Of a stretch of 5,160 nucleotides of DNA, positions 4,859 through 5,160 are shown in pieces. The notes under the pieces were generated by a model that was not told the origin of the DNA, did no database searches, and saw only the letters and a program-made list of their open reading frames with translations. The translations under genes and the position numbers were made by a program. Numbering within the stretch: position 1 is the first letter of the stretch; the number at the start of each line of letters is the position of its first letter. Source of the DNA: a bacterium (GTDB lineage Bacteria > Patescibacteriota > Gracilibacteria > UBA1369 > LOWO2-01-FULL-3); assembly GCA_027622635.1 (NCBI GenBank), contig JAQBYK010000084.1:1-5160 (forward strand). Reading direction: 5' to 3'.

Positions 4859-5160
4859 GATAAATCTTCCTCAAAAATAGCCTTCATATCTGTTCTTAAT
4901 CGGTCCATTAATGCGGGATCATCAGATAAAAATTGATCCCTTAATGCCCTGGTTCTAAATTGAATTTCCACTCCAAATTCTCCCTGACTTTGAACACGGG
5001 TAAACACATCATCTAAGCGAGCGGCAATCGCTCTATTAAGAACGTTCAAAACTCCACTTCTATCTATTCCTAATTTAGCTTCCAATGATCTTGTATATAC
5101 TATTTCACCAAATAATTGTTCATATAGAGCTGTAGTAGTTAAATTACCCAATTCCAACCA
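4855..5160 (-). CDS. Unrecognised protein, C-terminal part (open at right edge)
   Basis: The minus-strand frame is open from the right edge (first visible codon TGG at 5160-5158) to a TAG at 4857-4855, giving 101 residues. A TTG at 5157 could be a start but has no supporting signal, and the frame continues past it, so this is most likely the tail of a longer protein. No family is recognised. The sequence is mostly predicted helix, soluble and charged, with no Cys and no membrane segment, and ends in the acidic IFEEDLS. It has ten Arg against two Lys, the reverse of the Lys-rich proteins beside it. It converges on ccdA, and the two stop codons overlap in one CTAG, with no room for a separate terminator. 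Confidence 0.6.
   Translation of the reverse strand, partial: WLELGNLTTTALYEQLFGEIVYTRSLEAKLGIDRSGVLNVLNRAIAARLDDVFTRVQSQGEFGVEIQFRTRALRDQFLSDDPALMDRLRTDMKAIFEEDLS

Overview
The window is AT-rich bacterial DNA, densely packed with genes and using the standard code: TGA is the stop codon of the regulator and of nnrE, and Trp is TGG, so a TGA-as-glycine code is excluded. None of the five visible gene starts has a convincing Shine-Dalgarno sequence. Together with the short gaps and overlapping genes this would fit a streamlined lineage such as a Patescibacteria/CPR-type or other environmental bacterium. That placement is a weak inference; no marker gene is present to settle it.

Left arm (minus strand, reading right to left from about 2456): an eight-helix membrane protein resembling ZIP metal transporters but lacking their metal-binding histidines; nnrE, the NAD(P)H-hydrate epimerase, which overlaps it by 8 nt; then the N-terminal 337 residues of a phosphoketolase that runs off the left edge. 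A hairpin followed by a T-run, looking like an intrinsic terminator, lies inside the last codons of nnrE. A plausible extended -10 promoter for the phosphoketolase overlaps the nnrE stop codon.

Right arm (plus strand): a Crp/Fnr-family regulator, divergent from the ZIP-like gene across a short AT-rich region holding a palindrome; a thioredoxin-fold lipoprotein with two methionine-rich acidic stretches; and a CcdA/DsbD-type membrane thiol transporter 4 nt further on. The last two look like an electron relay: CcdA would carry reducing equivalents from cytoplasmic thioredoxin across the membrane to the WCSTC motif of the lipoprotein. Just upstream of the lipoprotein is a near-consensus CRP-type box (TGTGAT-N4-ATCACT). 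It fits the regulator's Arg-Glu...Arg recognition helix and is centred 41.5 bp before a predicted transcription start. This suggests a self-contained circuit in which the regulator activates the thiol-relay operon.

Right edge: the C-terminal part of an unrecognised, Arg-rich, helical protein on the minus strand converges on ccdA, and the two stop codons share one CTAG. No tRNA, rRNA, CRISPR array, insertion sequence or integrase was seen. No stretch over 300 bases lacks a gene.
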